A DNA stretch of 64,000 nt, taken from NCBI GenBank assembly GCA_902826815.1, contig CADEGF010000030.1, positions 1 through 64,000 on the forward strand, given 5' to 3'. Below the pieces are notes generated by a model. It worked only from the letters and a program-made list of their open reading frames with translations, did not search any database and had not been told where the DNA came from. Below, piece after piece: positions 17,708-27,784 of this stretch. The position numbers and the translations under genes were made by a program. The stretch comes from an uncultured Mycobacteriaceae bacterium. GTDB lineage: Bacteria; Actinomycetota; Actinomycetes; Mycobacteriales; Mycobacteriaceae. How positions within the stretch are numbered: the stretch's first letter is position 1; each line of letters opens with the position of its first letter.

Positions 17708-18411
17708 CCGTCATCCTGCTGCGGCACGGCCGCTCGACCTCCAACACCGCGCAGACGCTGGCAGGCAGGTCCGACGGCGTCGATCTCGACGAGAAGGGCC
17801 AGGAGCAAGCCAGGGCACTGGTCGACCGAATCGGGTCGCTGCCGGTGCGCGCCATCGTGCGTTCGCCGTTGCTGCGCTGCGGGCGCACCGTCGAGCCGCT
17901 GGCCGCCGCCCTCGGCCTCGAGCCGATCGTCGACGAACGCATCTCCGAGGTGGACTACGGGCAGTGGACCGGCCGCAAGATCGGCGAACTGGTCAAAGAA
18001 CCGCTGTGGGCGGTGGTGCAGCAGCAGCCGAGCGCCGCGGTCTTCCCCGACGGCGAGGGCCTGGCTCATGTGCAGGCCCGTGCGGTGGAGGCGGTGCGCG
18101 AGCACGACCGACGCCTCGCCGACGAGCACGGCGGCGACGTGCTGTGGCTTGCCTGCACCCACGGCGACGTGATCAAGGCGATCGTGGCCGACGCGCTGGG
18201 CACCCACCTGGACAGTTTCCAGCGGATCACCGCCGATCCCGCCTCGATGAGTGTGATCCGCTACACAGCGCTGCGGCCCTTCGTGGTTCACGTGAACCAC
18301 ACCGGCGACCAACTGGCTTCCGGTTTGACAGCTAAACCGCCGGAAGCCGCCGACGGCGAGGCCAAGGACGTCCCGTCGAGCGACGCCGTGGTGGGCGGCT
18401 CGACCGACTGA
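17704..18411 (+). CDS. Histidine phosphatase family protein (phosphoglycerate-mutase-like, Rv2135c-like)
   Basis: Cytoplasmic acid-phosphatase/mutase superfamily enzyme, 235 residues. The catalytic motif [10 protein letters not shown] is at residues 5-14 (His8 is the phosphohistidine) and the second catalytic His is in CTHGDV near 156; the [14 protein letters not shown] element supplies Arg. It overlaps uppP by 4 bases, so it is co-expressed with a phosphatase of the lipid-carrier cycle, but a functional link is only suggested. The C-terminal 35 residues are low-complexity and hydrophilic. Substrate is not determined by sequence. Confidence 0.93.
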   Translation: MTVILLRHGRSTSNTAQTLAGRSDGVDLDEKGQEQARALVDRIGSLPVRAIVRSPLLRCGRTVEPLAAALGLEPIVDERISEVDYGQWTGRKIGELVKEPLWAVVQQQPSAAVFPDGEGLAHVQARAVEAVREHDRRLADEHGGDVLWLACTHGDVIKAIVADALGTHLDSFQRITADPASMSVIRYTALRPFVVHVNHTGDQLASGLTAKPPEAADGEAKDVPSSDAVVGGSTD

Positions 18412-18432
18412 GCGCGGTATTTTGGAGTAGCC

Positions 18433-19014
18433 ATGGCCCGCGCAATCCACGTCTTCCGCACACCCGACCGTTTCGTGGCCGGGACCGTCGGGCAGCCCGG
18501 AAACCGCACGTTCTACCTGCAGGCGGTGCACGACAAGCGGATCATCTCGGTGATTCTGGAAAAGCAGCAGGTCGCAGTGCTCGCCGAGCGGATCGCGGCG
18601 CTGCTGCTCGAGATCAACCGCCGGTTCGGCACCCCCGTCCCACCCGAAACCGACGTGGACGACCTCAGCCCGCTGGTGACACCCGTCGACGCCGAGTTCA
18701 GGGTCGGCACCATGGGCCTTGGCTGGGACTCGGAGGCGGAGACCGTGGTGGTCGAGCTGCTTGCAGTCTCCGACACCGAGTTCGATGCATCGGTCGTGCT
18801 CGACGATGCCGAGGACGGGCCCGACGCTGTCCGCGTGTTCCTCACCCCCGAGTCCGCGCGCCAGTTCGCGACCCGGTCCAATCGGGTCATCTCCGCAGGC
18901 AGGCCGCCGTGTCCGCTATGCGATGAGCCCCTCGATCCGGAGGGCCATATCTGCGTGCGAACCAACGGCTACCGACGGAGCCTGCTCGAGTCCGACGATG
19001 AACCCGACGAATAG
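18433..19014 (+). CDS. DUF3090 family protein (Rv2134c-like)
   Basis: A 193-residue conserved actinobacterial protein of unknown function. It begins MARAIHVFRTPDRFVAGTVG and ends with a cysteine pair motif CPLCDEPLDPEGHICVR (residues about 159-175), a compact potential zinc-binding knuckle of the form CxxC-N9-HxC. The gene order phosphatase, DUF3090, SCO1664-like protein is conserved in mycobacteria. It overlaps the next start by 17 bases. The metal-binding suggestion comes from the cysteine spacing alone. Confidence 0.88.
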   Translation: MARAIHVFRTPDRFVAGTVGQPGNRTFYLQAVHDKRIISVILEKQQVAVLAERIAALLLEINRRFGTPVPPETDVDDLSPLVTPVDAEFRVGTMGLGWDSEAETVVVELLAVSDTEFDASVVLDDAEDGPDAVRVFLTPESARQFATRSNRVISAGRPPCPLCDEPLDPEGHICVRTNGYRRSLLESDDEPDE

Positions 19015-19822
19015 CGACTGCGAGGCGTTGCGACGCGGCGAGCTGACCGTCATCGGGCGTATCCGTTCCGCGAGCAATGCTACGTTTCTCTGCGAGGCCG
19101 AACTCGACGACCTGACGGTGCACTGTGTGTACAAGCCGATCGCGGGTGAGGCGCCGCTGTGGGACTTTCCCGACGGCACACTGGCGGGTCGCGAACTGTC
19201 CGCCTACCTGGTTTCCGCCGCTTTGGGTTGGGACATCGTGCCCTACACCATCATTCGCGACGGGCCCGCGGGCAACGGCATGCTGCAGCTGTGGGTGGAC
19301 CAACCCGGCGATGAGGGTGGCGAGGCGGACGAGCACCCCGACGCGGGGCCGGATCAGGTGGATCTTCTTCCTGCGGGCCACATTCCGCCGGGATTCCTTC
19401 CGGTGCTGCGCGCCTACGACTACGCAGGCGACGAGGTGACCCTGGTGCACGCCGACAACACCGCGCTGCGCCGGATGGCGGTGTTCGACGTGATGATCAA
19501 CAACGCCGACCGCAAGGGCGGCCACATCCTGTCCGCTACCGACGGCCACGTCTACGGCGTCGACCACGGCGTCAGCCTGCACGTCGAGGACAAGCTGCGC
19601 ACCGTGCTGTGGGGCTGGGCGGGCAAACCCGTCGACGATGAGACGTTGGAGACCGTGGCCCGGCTGCGCGACGATGTGCGCGGCGCGCTGGGTGAGCAGT
19701 TGCGCGAGCACATCACCGGCCGCGAAGTCGACGCGCTGCGGCGCAGGGCCGTTGGCTTGCTGAATGATCCGGTGATGCCGTCACCCGACCGGCACCGCCC
19801 GATTCCGTGGCCCGCCTTCTGA
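18998..19822 (+). CDS. SCO1664-family protein (PI3/4-kinase-like fold, Rv2133c-like)
   Basis: A 274-residue conserved actinobacterial protein whose pattern recalls a divergent lipid-kinase/HipA-like fold: a nucleotide-binding N-lobe (VHCVYKPIAGEAPLWDFPDG with its conserved Lys), then the catalytic-loop-like FDVMINNADRKGGHILSATD (around 160-180) with Asn-Asn-Ala-Asp-Arg, and VYGVDHGVSLHVE resembling a metal-binding DHG motif. ATG 18998 lies inside the end of the DUF3090 gene and gives a product of normal length; longer upstream frames are out-of-frame readings of that gene. Substrate is unknown. Confidence 0.87.
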   Translation: MNPTNSDCEALRRGELTVIGRIRSASNATFLCEAELDDLTVHCVYKPIAGEAPLWDFPDGTLAGRELSAYLVSAALGWDIVPYTIIRDGPAGNGMLQLWVDQPGDEGGEADEHPDAGPDQVDLLPAGHIPPGFLPVLRAYDYAGDEVTLVHADNTALRRMAVFDVMINNADRKGGHILSATDGHVYGVDHGVSLHVEDKLRTVLWGWAGKPVDDETLETVARLRDDVRGALGEQLREHITGREVDALRRRAVGLLNDPVMPSPDRHRPIPWPAF

Positions 19823-19825
19823 GCG

Positions 19826-20905
19826 TTACAGCCGGGTAGACGCGTTGTGGCGGTACTGGATGGCGCGGTATGGCCAGTTGGATCCGTCGCCGGTATTCCA
19901 ATGGCTGACCACCAGATGCAGATTACGCAACGTCGAGCCGGGCACGATATAGCCGCCGTACAGCTGGCTGAGCGTGCCCGCGGTGCACCCGTCGGCCGGA
20001 CTGCAGCGCCGCCCCTTCTTCTGAGCCCATGCCGTGTTGCGCAACACCGTCGTGGTCGGCGCTACCTGGAAGTCGTCGGTCGGATGGGTGAGCACCTTGA
20101 CCCTGATGGTTCCCGAGTTGCACTCGAAATAGCTGAAGACCCAACGGTCCTGAACGCGCCGCAGGCTCATTTCGCCGACCGTCGTGCCCGCTGGCAGCAG
20201 CGGTTTGGGATCGCTGTTGAACCATCCACCGGTCCACGGATGCCAGGCCGAGCGGTCGAGTATGTGATCGCCGCGCACCTTGTAGAGAAAGGCGTTCTCG
20301 CGACGGTTGAACGCGCTGGCGATGACGTAGATCGAGCCGGATTCGGGATCGTGCTCCCAGGTGATCAGCTGTTGGGAGCCGTCATTGTGCGAGCCGAGCC
20401 GCCTGGCGTCCGGCCCCGCATCGTGCCAGGTGTCGCCGCAGTCGTCGCTGTAGGTGATCTCGGTCCACAGCACGTTGTGCAGGCCACGGTTGACCATCGT
20501 GAACAGGTAGAGCCTGCCGTCGATCGTGATGGCGTCAGCGGGCAGCACCGTCGAATACCCGCTGCCCTTCCACGGCGGCTCGTCGTGCTGGTAATCCCAC
20601 AGCTGGCGCGCGTAGTCGCCGCCGACCGCGTCGTGGAATGTGATGCCGTCATTCAGGGCAGGCAGCGAGGTGTCGTTGCTGCGCAGCATCACCGGGCTGC
20701 GCCAGCCGGGTCCGCCCGCTCGGCATTCGTCGAACGTGTCGCCGAAGATGAATCCCGTCCGTCCGTCGGCGAGGGCGACGGCGATGCCGAGATCGGTGCC
20801 CCCGACACCGAACCGCTCCGCTGCACTGCCGGGGCCGGTGAGGTCGCAGACCTTGACGGTCGGCGGCTGGACCTGCGCGGTCTTGATGCCCCGATCAATC
20901 ACCAC
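19826..20905 (-). CDS. DUF4185 domain-containing protein
   Basis: About 359 residues of a DUF4185 domain, a five-bladed propeller-like family related to glycosyl hydrolases and sialidases. The family opening [20 protein letters not shown] and the GDTF motif ([15 protein letters not shown]) are present. Later blocks include [20 protein letters not shown] and the ending FLVVSHWN-like [20 protein letters not shown]. No signal peptide is seen, unusual for a family often exported in mycobacteria. The start is uncertain: TTG 20920, GTG 20905 or GTG 20902 are all in frame and lie only 11-29 bases from the divergent cysQ start. Activity is unproven. Confidence 0.82.
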   Translation of the reverse strand: MVIDRGIKTAQVQPPTVKVCDLTGPGSAAERFGVGGTDLGIAVALADGRTGFIFGDTFDECRAGGPGWRSPVMLRSNDTSLPALNDGITFHDAVGGDYARQLWDYQHDEPPWKGSGYSTVLPADAITIDGRLYLFTMVNRGLHNVLWTEITYSDDCGDTWHDAGPDARRLGSHNDGSQQLITWEHDPESGSIYVIASAFNRRENAFLYKVRGDHILDRSAWHPWTGGWFNSDPKPLLPAGTTVGEMSLRRVQDRWVFSYFECNSGTIRVKVLTHPTDDFQVAPTTTVLRNTAWAQKKGRRCSPADGCTAGTLSQLYGGYIVPGSTLRNLHLVVSHWNTGDGSNWPYRAIQYRHNASTRL

Positions 20906-20931
20906 CCCATTATTCGGCAATACTGCATGCT

Positions 20932-21717
20932 GTGACCCTCACCGACGCAGCGCTGGCCGCCGAACTTGCCCGCGACGCCGGTGAACTACTCCTCGAGGTG
21001 CGAAAGGAGCAGGGGTTCTTCGATCCCTACGACCTGGGAGACGCCGGGGACAAACGGGCCAACACGCTGATCCTCGACGGCCTTGCGCGCGCCAGGCCCG
21101 ACGACGCGGTGCTGTCGGAAGAGGCCGTTGACGACCTGTCGCGGGTGCACGCTGACCGGGTGTGGATCGTCGACCCACTGGACGGCACCTGGGAGTTCTC
21201 CACTCTTCGCAACGACTGGGCCGTCCACATCGCACTGTGGCAGCGAAACGGGTCCGAGGGCGAGGGCGGTATCACCGATGCGGCGGTCGCGCTGCCTGCG
21301 TTCGGCGAGGTGTACCGCACCGACACAGTCGTCCCGCCGCCGCCGCGCGCCGAAGGGCCGCTGCGGATCACCGCGAGCGCGAGCCGCCCGCCCGCGGTGT
21401 TGTGGCGGCTGGCCGATCAGATGGACGTCGAGCTTGTCCGCATCGGGTCGGCGGGCGCCAAGGCGATGGCCGTGGTGAGGGGCGACGTCGACGCCTACCT
21501 GCATGCAGGAGGGCAGTGGGAGTGGGATTCGGCCGCGCCCGCGGGTGTGATGTGGGCGGCGGGGCTGCACGGCTCCCGGCTGGACGGGGCGCCGCTGATC
21601 TACAACCGCCGCGATCCCTATCTGCCCGACCTGTTGATGTGCAGGCAGGAGCTTGCCGAGCCGCTGTTGACCGTGATCCGGTCGGTCACCAGAGGCGGCC
21701 CGCGACGAACCCCTTAG
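20932..21717 (+). CDS. cysQ: 3'(2'),5'-bisphosphate nucleotidase CysQ
   Basis: Li+-sensitive, Mg2+-dependent phosphatase of the inositol monophosphatase superfamily that removes PAP/PAPS during sulfate assimilation (Rv2131c type), 261 residues. Metal-site motifs: the EE pair in [19 protein letters not shown] (the signature DPxDGT, with Trp where relatives often have Arg), and the C-terminal [20 protein letters not shown] containing the third metal Asp. GTG 20932 is used; an AATACT element 7 bases upstream suggests leaderless transcription. The gene precedes mshC by 10 bases, linking sulfur assimilation to mycothiol synthesis. Confidence 0.95.
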   Translation: MTLTDAALAAELARDAGELLLEVRKEQGFFDPYDLGDAGDKRANTLILDGLARARPDDAVLSEEAVDDLSRVHADRVWIVDPLDGTWEFSTLRNDWAVHIALWQRNGSEGEGGITDAAVALPAFGEVYRTDTVVPPPPRAEGPLRITASASRPPAVLWRLADQMDVELVRIGSAGAKAMAVVRGDVDAYLHAGGQWEWDSAAPAGVMWAAGLHGSRLDGAPLIYNRRDPYLPDLLMCRQELAEPLLTVIRSVTRGGPRRTP

Positions 21718-21727
21718 AGTCGATGGC

Positions 21728-22966
21728 ATGCAGTCGTGGCAGGGGCCGAGCCGTCCGGTCCTCCCGGGACGCGGTCCGCAGCTGCGGCTGTACGACACCG
21801 CTGATCGGCAGGTACGCCCGGTGTCGGCGGGTGACACCGCAACGATGTACGTCTGCGGCATCACCCCGTACGACGCCACCCACCTCGGCCACGCCGCCAC
21901 CTACCTGACATTCGATCTCATATACCGGCTGTGGCTAGATGCCGGCCACAGCGTGAACTATGTGCAGAACGTCACCGACGTCGACGATCCGCTCTTCGAG
22001 CGGGCCGAGCGCGACGGCATCGGCTGGCGCGAACTCGCCGACCGCGAAACCGCTCTGTTCGCCGAGGACATGGCGGCGCTTCGGGTGCTTTCTCCCCACT
22101 CCTATGTCGCCGCGACCGAGGCCATCGGCGAGGTCGTCGAGCTCGTCGAGAAGATGCTCGCCTCCGGTGCGGCCTACGTCGTTGACGACCGCGAGCACCC
22201 GGACGTCTATTTCCGTGCCGACGCAACCGCGCAGTTCGGCTACGAGTCCGGATACGACCGCGACACCATGCTGCGGCTGTTCGGCGAGCGCGGCGGCGAC
22301 CCCGACCGCGCGGGCAAGGGCGACGAACTGGATGCGCTGCTGTGGCGGGCCGAGCGGCCCGGTGAACCGAGCTGGCCGTCGCCGTTTGGTCCCGGCAGGC
22401 CGGGCTGGCATGTGGAATGCGCGGCGATTGCGCTCGACAGAATCGGCACCGGCCTTGACATCCAGGGCGGCGGCAGCGACCTGATCTTCCCGCATCACGA
22501 GTTTTCTGCCGCGCACGCCGAAAGTGTCACGGGGGAGCGGCGATTCGCCCGGCATTACGTGCACTCCGGAATGATCGGCTGGGACGGCCACAAGATGAGC
22601 AAGAGCCGCGGGAACCTGGTGCTGGTATCCCGGCTGCGGGCCGACGGCGTCGAACCGGCCGCGATCCGGCTCGGGCTGCTGGCCGGCCACTACCGCGCGG
22701 ACAGGTCGTGGAGTGAGGCCGCGCTCGACGAGGCGACGGCCAGGCTGCAGCGGTGGCGCGAGGCGACCTCATTGCCGGCGGCGCCGGACGCCACCGACGT
22801 GATCGCCAGGGTGCGCCAATATCTGGCCGACGACCTCGACACCCCGAAAGCGCTTGCCGCGCTTGATGGCTGGTCAATCGATGCGCTGGAGTACGGCGGC
22901 CATGACACGGAGTCGCCGGGGCTGGTGGCCACGGCGATCGATGCGCTGCTCGGGATCAAGCTCTAG
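21728..22966 (+). CDS. mshC: L-cysteine:1D-myo-inositol 2-amino-2-deoxy-alpha-D-glucopyranoside ligase MshC
   Basis: ATP-dependent ligase joining cysteine to GlcN-inositol in mycothiol synthesis, evolved from cysteinyl-tRNA synthetase. The product is 412 residues, the MshC length, and lacks the tRNA-anticodon domain. Seen motifs: the zinc/HIGH region [20 protein letters not shown] (Cys near 42 and HLGH), the family-specific [31 protein letters not shown], and [10 protein letters not shown] (class I KMSKS). It follows cysQ closely. Essential in many mycobacteria. Confidence 0.97.
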   Translation: MQSWQGPSRPVLPGRGPQLRLYDTADRQVRPVSAGDTATMYVCGITPYDATHLGHAATYLTFDLIYRLWLDAGHSVNYVQNVTDVDDPLFERAERDGIGWRELADRETALFAEDMAALRVLSPHSYVAATEAIGEVVELVEKMLASGAAYVVDDREHPDVYFRADATAQFGYESGYDRDTMLRLFGERGGDPDRAGKGDELDALLWRAERPGEPSWPSPFGPGRPGWHVECAAIALDRIGTGLDIQGGGSDLIFPHHEFSAAHAESVTGERRFARHYVHSGMIGWDGHKMSKSRGNLVLVSRLRADGVEPAAIRLGLLAGHYRADRSWSEAALDEATARLQRWREATSLPAAPDATDVIARVRQYLADDLDTPKALAALDGWSIDALEYGGHDTESPGLVATAIDALLGIKL

Positions 22967-22998
22967 AACGCCTTGACGGGCACAGAAAGGGACTGCTC

Positions 22999-23877
22999 AT
23001 GAGTGCGGTCAATCAGAAGGTCGTGCTGATCACCGGCGGAGCACGCGGGGTCGGCGCGGAGGTGGCCCGCCGCCTGCACGCGAGGGGCGCGAGCCTGGTG
23101 CTCACCGATGTCGACGAGGGCGCACTGCGTGACATCGGCGCCGAATTGGGCGACGACAAAGTGCTGACGGCGGTCGCCGACGTGAGAGAGCTGGACGCCA
23201 TGCAGAGCGCCGTCGCGCAGGGCATCGAACGGTTCGGCGGGATCGACGTCGTGATGGCCAATGCCGGGATCTCCACGTACGGCTCGGTTCTCAAGGTCGA
23301 TCCGGAGGCGTTTCGGACTCTGGTCGACGTCAATATCGTCGGCGTCTTCAACACCGTTCGGGCCGCGTTGCCGTCGGTGATCGAGCGGCGCGGCTACGTG
23401 CTGGTCGTATCGTCGGCGGCCGCCTTCGGCGCCACAGCGGGGCTGGCGCCCTACGACACGGCGAAGGCCGGCGTCGAGCACTTCGCCAGCGCACTGCGAC
23501 AGGAGGTTGCCCACCTCGGGGTCGACGTCGGTTCGGCGCACATGCTGTGGATCGACACCCCGCTGGTGCAGGAGGCCAAGTCAGACCTGCCCAGCTTTCG
23601 CACGATGCTCGACTCGATGCCGGGTCCCCTCGGCAAGACCACCTCCGTCGACGCGTGCGGTAGGGCGTTCGTCAAAGGCATCGAGGACCGCAAACGCTAC
23701 GTCTACTGCCCCGGATACGTGTCCTGGTTACGTTGGCTCAAGCCGCTGCTGACCACTCGGTTCGTGGAGGCCTCCTTGATGAAGTCCGTGCCGGACCTGC
23801 TGCCCCAGATGGACGCCGAGGTCGAGGCGCTCGGTCGCTCGACCAGTGCCCGTACCCAGGAAGTGGAGAAGAAGTGA
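22999..23877 (+). CDS. SDR family oxidoreductase (Rv2129c-like)
   Basis: Short-chain dehydrogenase of 292 residues. The Rossmann glycine motif is LITGGARGVGAEVARRLHAR (TGxxxGxG, residues about 10-30), followed by NAGI-type MANAGISTYG, catalytic Ser in VVSSAAAFGATAGLAPYDTA, and catalytic YxxxK as YDTAKAG. It probably uses NADP(H) on a lipid-like or alcohol substrate; the C-terminal extension after residue 240 is typical of mycobacterial lipid-metabolism SDRs. The ATG start has GAAAGGGA upstream. The stop overlaps the following lipoprotein gene (GTGA). Confidence 0.93.
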   Translation: MSAVNQKVVLITGGARGVGAEVARRLHARGASLVLTDVDEGALRDIGAELGDDKVLTAVADVRELDAMQSAVAQGIERFGGIDVVMANAGISTYGSVLKVDPEAFRTLVDVNIVGVFNTVRAALPSVIERRGYVLVVSSAAAFGATAGLAPYDTAKAGVEHFASALRQEVAHLGVDVGSAHMLWIDTPLVQEAKSDLPSFRTMLDSMPGPLGKTTSVDACGRAFVKGIEDRKRYVYCPGYVSWLRWLKPLLTTRFVEASLMKSVPDLLPQMDAEVEALGRSTSARTQEVEKK

Positions 23878-25304
23878 AACGGTTTCTCGCTGTCGCGGCG
23901 ACCATCACCCTGTTGGCGGCGTGCAGCGGCAAGGAAGCCGAAGAGACGGAGAAGTCGTCGGCGCCGCCGACGTCGGCGGCCGTCACGCCGGATCAGGCCC
24001 GCGCGATCGCGAAAGAGGCCTACATCTGGGGCTTTCCGATGGTCGACAACTACCGGGTGCAGTACGCGTACTTCGTCAACAAGCAGGATCCCGAGTACAA
24101 GGGCGGCTGGAACGAGATCCACAACACCGCAAGGGTTTACACCCCAGAGGACAAGGCGATCCAGACACCGAACTCGGACACTCCGTATTCGGCTGTCGGC
24201 GCGGACCTGCGCACAGAGCCGCTGGTGCTCACCGTCCCGCCTATCGAGCAGGACCGGTACTACTCGCTGCAGTTCGTCGACGGCTACACCTACAACTTCC
24301 ACTACGTCGGCAGCCGCACTACCGGCAATGGCGGCGGCAAATACCTTCTGGCTGGCCCGAATTGGAAGGGCGACAAGCCCGAAGGCGTCAACGAGGTGAT
24401 CCGGTCGGACACCGACCTTGCATTCGTGCTGTACCGCACGCAGCTGTTCGGGCCGTCCGATATCGACCAGGTGAAGGAGATCCAGGCCGGGTACCAGGTG
24501 ACGCCGCTGTCGGTGTTCTTGAACCAGCCGCCGCCTGCGCCCGCACCTGCCATCGACTTCGTTCCGCCGTTGACGCCGGACCAGCAGAAGACCTCGCCGC
24601 AGTTCTTCGAGATCCTCAGCTTCGTCATGCGGTACGCCCCGGTGTTGCCCGATGAGAAGGAGATGCGCGACCGGTTCGCATCCATCGGGATCGGCCCAGA
24701 CGGCGACTTCGACGCCGACAAGCTCAGCCCGGAGATGCGCAAGGCCGTCGAGGACGGCATGGCCGGCGCGTGGGCGGAGTTCGACACCTTCAAGAAGGAG
24801 AAGGTCGACACCGACCAGGTCACCGCCGCCGACTTCTTCGGGACTGCGGCTGACCTGAAGGGCAACTATCTGTATCGGATGGCAGGCGCGGTGCTGGGGA
24901 TCTATGGCAACACCGCCGCGGAGGCCATCTATCCGGGGTCGTTCAGCGATGTCACGGGTGCGCCGCTGACCGGCGCGAACAACTACACGTTCCACTTTCC
25001 GAAGGATCAGCTGCCGCCGGTCAACGCGTTCTGGTCGCTGACCATGTACGAGCTGCCGCAGAGCCTGCTGGTCGCCAACCCGATCAACCGCTATCTGATC
25101 AACTCGCCGATGCTGCCGAGTCTGGTGCCCGACAAGGACGGCGGCTACACGTTCTACCTCCAGAACGAGTCGCCGGGGGCCGACAAGGAATCCAACTGGC
25201 TGCCCGCGCCGAAGGGTCCCTTCGCTCTAGTGCTGAGGCTCTACTGGCCGAAGCCGGATGCCCTCAACGGCACGTGGAAGGCGCCGCAACCCGAAAAAGC
25301 CTGA
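23874..25304 (+). CDS. DUF1254/DUF1214 domain lipoprotein
   Basis: Exported lipoprotein of 476 residues starting at the GTG that overlaps the SDR stop. The N-terminus VKRFLAVAATITLLAACSGK has a lipobox LAAC with Cys17. An acidic/Ser-rich linker precedes a DUF1254 domain (EAYIWGFPMVDNYRVQYAYF; TPNSDTPYSAVGADLRTEPL; RYYSLQFVDGYTYNFHYVGS) and a C-terminal DUF1214 domain (FWSLTMYELPQSLLVANPIN; RYLINSPML; ESNWLPAPKGPFALVLRLYW). These paired domains are common in mycobacteria, and their biochemical role is unknown. Coupling to an SDR hints at a shared substrate (inference). Confidence 0.92.
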   Translation: MKRFLAVAATITLLAACSGKEAEETEKSSAPPTSAAVTPDQARAIAKEAYIWGFPMVDNYRVQYAYFVNKQDPEYKGGWNEIHNTARVYTPEDKAIQTPNSDTPYSAVGADLRTEPLVLTVPPIEQDRYYSLQFVDGYTYNFHYVGSRTTGNGGGKYLLAGPNWKGDKPEGVNEVIRSDTDLAFVLYRTQLFGPSDIDQVKEIQAGYQVTPLSVFLNQPPPAPAPAIDFVPPLTPDQQKTSPQFFEILSFVMRYAPVLPDEKEMRDRFASIGIGPDGDFDADKLSPEMRKAVEDGMAGAWAEFDTFKKEKVDTDQVTAADFFGTAADLKGNYLYRMAGAVLGIYGNTAAEAIYPGSFSDVTGAPLTGANNYTFHFPKDQLPPVNAFWSLTMYELPQSLLVANPINRYLINSPMLPSLVPDKDGGYTFYLQNESPGADKESNWLPAPKGPFALVLRLYWPKPDALNGTWKAPQPEKA

Positions 25305-25323
25305 GGGGCGCTATCGTTTCGAG

Positions 25324-26286
25324 ATGGACGTCAGCGTCCGCAAACTGCGCTACTTCCTGGTGGTAGCGGAGGAGCGAAACTTTACCCGCGCCGCCGCACG
25401 GTTGTTCATCAGCCAGCAGTCGCTGTCGCGTCAGATTCGTGATCTCGAACTCGAGATCGGCGCGACGCTGCTGTTGAGGACGACACGTTCGGTGCAACTC
25501 ACGCCCGCGGGCGAGAGCTTTTCTGAACAGATCCGGGTGGCGCTCGACGCTTTGGACGCCGCAGTGGCGGTAGCCCGGGAACGCAGCGCGGGCACCGGTG
25601 GATGTCTGCGCATCGGCTTCGGGCTCGGTGCCGCGCTGGAACTGACGCCCTACATCCTCGATGCCTTTGCCCGCGAGTATCCCAACGTCGAGATCGAGAT
25701 GCGGGAGTTCCCGCTGCCGGATCAAAGCGCCGGCCTCTCGGAGCGGTGGGCAGACGTTGCTTTCGTACGTCCTCCGCTGGCTAATCGCGACATCGTCACG
25801 CACACCTTGTTCGTTGAGCCTCGCGTTCTCACCGTTTCGGTCCGCCATGAACTGGCGCAACGGAATTCGGTGCGCGTTGCCGACATCCTCGACGTGCCGT
25901 TGGCGGTCGGGCGTTCGACCGACGAAGAGTATCGGCGATTCTGGAGTCTGCAGGACTACCGATCAGGGTTGACCGAGCCGCTGTTGAGGCCGACCACCAC
26001 CAACACCGAGGAGATCGAGTTGATCGCAGCCGGGCTCGCATGCACGGTGAATCCCGCTGCGATCATGCGCTACATCCCGCATTCGGGTGTCCGATACATA
26101 CCCATCGTCGATGTGCCGGGCTCGGAGGTGGCAGTCGCATGGCGCCGCGACAGGGACAGCGAGCTCGTGGTTGCCTTCAACCGGGTCGCCCAGCAGGTGC
26201 GACGGCGCGAACGACAGGTCGTCGGCGAGATCGAGCACCCGTTCGGCGAACTGGCGTCCGACGTCGTCAAACCTCTTGCGCCGTAA
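25324..26286 (+). CDS. LysR-family transcriptional regulator
   Basis: DNA-binding regulator of 320 residues. The N-terminal winged helix-turn-helix (LRYFLVVAEERNFTRAAARL, then FISQQSLSRQIRDLELEIGA and LLLRTTRSVQLTPAG) is textbook LysR, BenM/CbnR-like. The effector domain covers residues 90-300. ATG 25324 gives the family N-terminus MDVSVRKLRYF. The gene ends 20 bases inside the convergent permease gene, so its target is unclear: either the amine permease/aminotransferase cluster or the upstream SDR-DUF1254 pair. Confidence 0.93.
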   Translation: MDVSVRKLRYFLVVAEERNFTRAAARLFISQQSLSRQIRDLELEIGATLLLRTTRSVQLTPAGESFSEQIRVALDALDAAVAVARERSAGTGGCLRIGFGLGAALELTPYILDAFAREYPNVEIEMREFPLPDQSAGLSERWADVAFVRPPLANRDIVTHTLFVEPRVLTVSVRHELAQRNSVRVADILDVPLAVGRSTDEEYRRFWSLQDYRSGLTEPLLRPTTTNTEEIELIAAGLACTVNPAAIMRYIPHSGVRYIPIVDVPGSEVAVAWRRDRDSELVVAFNRVAQQVRRRERQVVGEIEHPFGELASDVVKPLAP

Positions 26287-27769
26287 GGCCGAACCGCGCA
26301 ACTCCGGCTTCACCGCGTTTGATCCGTCCGCGAAGTATCACCACGTGCCAGAGGACCGCGAGCACGCTCGCGCCTGCGACGACCTTCACCGCACCGTGGA
26401 AGTCCGAAGGGATGGTCAGGATCAGCAGCGCGGTGATGATCCACACCAGTCCGACGATCATCAGCGGGAACCCGAACCGGCCAAGGTTGAAGGCTCCGGG
26501 AGCGGCGGCCAGGGTCGGACGCTGACGCATATAGGAGCCGACTATGAGCAGGTAGACCAGATAGGGCGCGATCGACGTCGCACCGACCAGTGTGGTGAAC
26601 GAATCCGTCTGCAGGAAGCCGTAAATCATGAACACGACGCTGATCGCACCGCCGACGACAAGTGCACGCACCGGGGTTTGGGTGCGCGTGTTGACCATAC
26701 GAAAGTGACGGGAGAACGGCAGCATGTTGTCACGGCCCATCGAATACATCAGCCGCGACTGTGCTGCCTGATTGGCGATGACCAGCGCGATCATCGAGAA
26801 TGCCACCACGACGATGAAGACCTTCACGACCGCGCTGGGAAGGTAGAACTCCGCGATGGTCACGATCGGCGCATCCGAGGCCTGGGCCTCGCCGAGGTTC
26901 GGCATCGCTATGGTGAAGCAGATCAGCGCCAGCATGCCGAGGATGGCCGACCCGATCACTCCGGTGAGAACGCCTCTGGGAACGGCTCGTTGGGAATCGA
27001 CAGCCTCTTCGGTCAGATCAGCTGACAGTTCGAAGCCCACCATCGTGTAGATGCCCAGCAGGCCGGCCATCACGAAGTGACCAATTCCGGATCCGGCTGT
27101 TCCCGTAGCGTCCCACAGATTGGCCGCGGTGCCGCCACCGTCACCGGTGTAGAGGCCGAACGCCACAATCACCGTGACAGCCAACAGCACCGTGCCGATG
27201 ATCTCGGCGACCACGGCGGTGTTGTTGGTGCGGGCGGCCAACTGCACGCTGATGATGTTGATCGCGACTGTGAACAACAGGATGGCGATCGCGACGGCAA
27301 GTACGACTCCGGCGGGTGCGTCGATCCCGAGCGCGTCGAACAGGAGTGGCGTGGCGCCAAGGAGGATGATCGCCCCGCCGGTGATGCTCATGTAGAGCAG
27401 ACCGAAGAAGCCCGTGTACCAACCGTAGGTCGAGCCGACAAGACGCGCGCCCCACTGATACGCGTAGCCCGCCAATGGGATCTTTGTGCTCAGCTCGGCG
27501 ATGAGCAGCGCCATGACGATCTGGCCCGCCGCGGCGATGGGCCAGGTCCAGATAGACGCTCCGCCAAACTGATTGATCGCGAAGCCGTAGTTGAGAAATA
27601 TGCCGGTGGAGATCGACACGATGGAGAACGACAGTGCGAACAGCGAGAAGAACCGCAGCGTCCGCTTCAGTTCCTGTTTGTAGCCGAATGCGGCGACGCG
27701 TGAGTCGTGCGGGTTGACGGCGTCTGCCGACGACGAATGCGAATGGTCGGTGGGGCGTTCGATTGTCAC
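26267..27769 (-). CDS. APC-family amino acid/amine permease
   Basis: Cytoplasmic-membrane transporter of 500 residues and about 12 helices, of the APC superfamily (amino-acid/polyamine/GABA type). Features: FGYKQELKRTLRFFSLFALS leading into helix 1 SFSIVSISTGIFLNYGFAIN, helix 2-3 ELSTKIPLAGYAYQWGARLV, and the conserved ELSADLTEEAVDSQRAVPRG after helix 6. GTG 27769 has GAGGAGAC upstream. It is the second gene after the class III aminotransferase on the same strand, 15 bases apart, so import and transamination of the same amine are likely. Another APC permease of similar type is at 62.4 kb. Confidence 0.92.
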   Translation of the reverse strand: MTIERPTDHSHSSSADAVNPHDSRVAAFGYKQELKRTLRFFSLFALSFSIVSISTGIFLNYGFAINQFGGASIWTWPIAAAGQIVMALLIAELSTKIPLAGYAYQWGARLVGSTYGWYTGFFGLLYMSITGGAIILLGATPLLFDALGIDAPAGVVLAVAIAILLFTVAINIISVQLAARTNNTAVVAEIIGTVLLAVTVIVAFGLYTGDGGGTAANLWDATGTAGSGIGHFVMAGLLGIYTMVGFELSADLTEEAVDSQRAVPRGVLTGVIGSAILGMLALICFTIAMPNLGEAQASDAPIVTIAEFYLPSAVVKVFIVVVAFSMIALVIANQAAQSRLMYSMGRDNMLPFSRHFRMVNTRTQTPVRALVVGGAISVVFMIYGFLQTDSFTTLVGATSIAPYLVYLLIVGSYMRQRPTLAAAPGAFNLGRFGFPLMIVGLVWIITALLILTIPSDFHGAVKVVAGASVLAVLWHVVILRGRIKRGEAGVARFGLTAQEV

Positions 27770-27784
27770 AGGTGTCTCCTCGAA

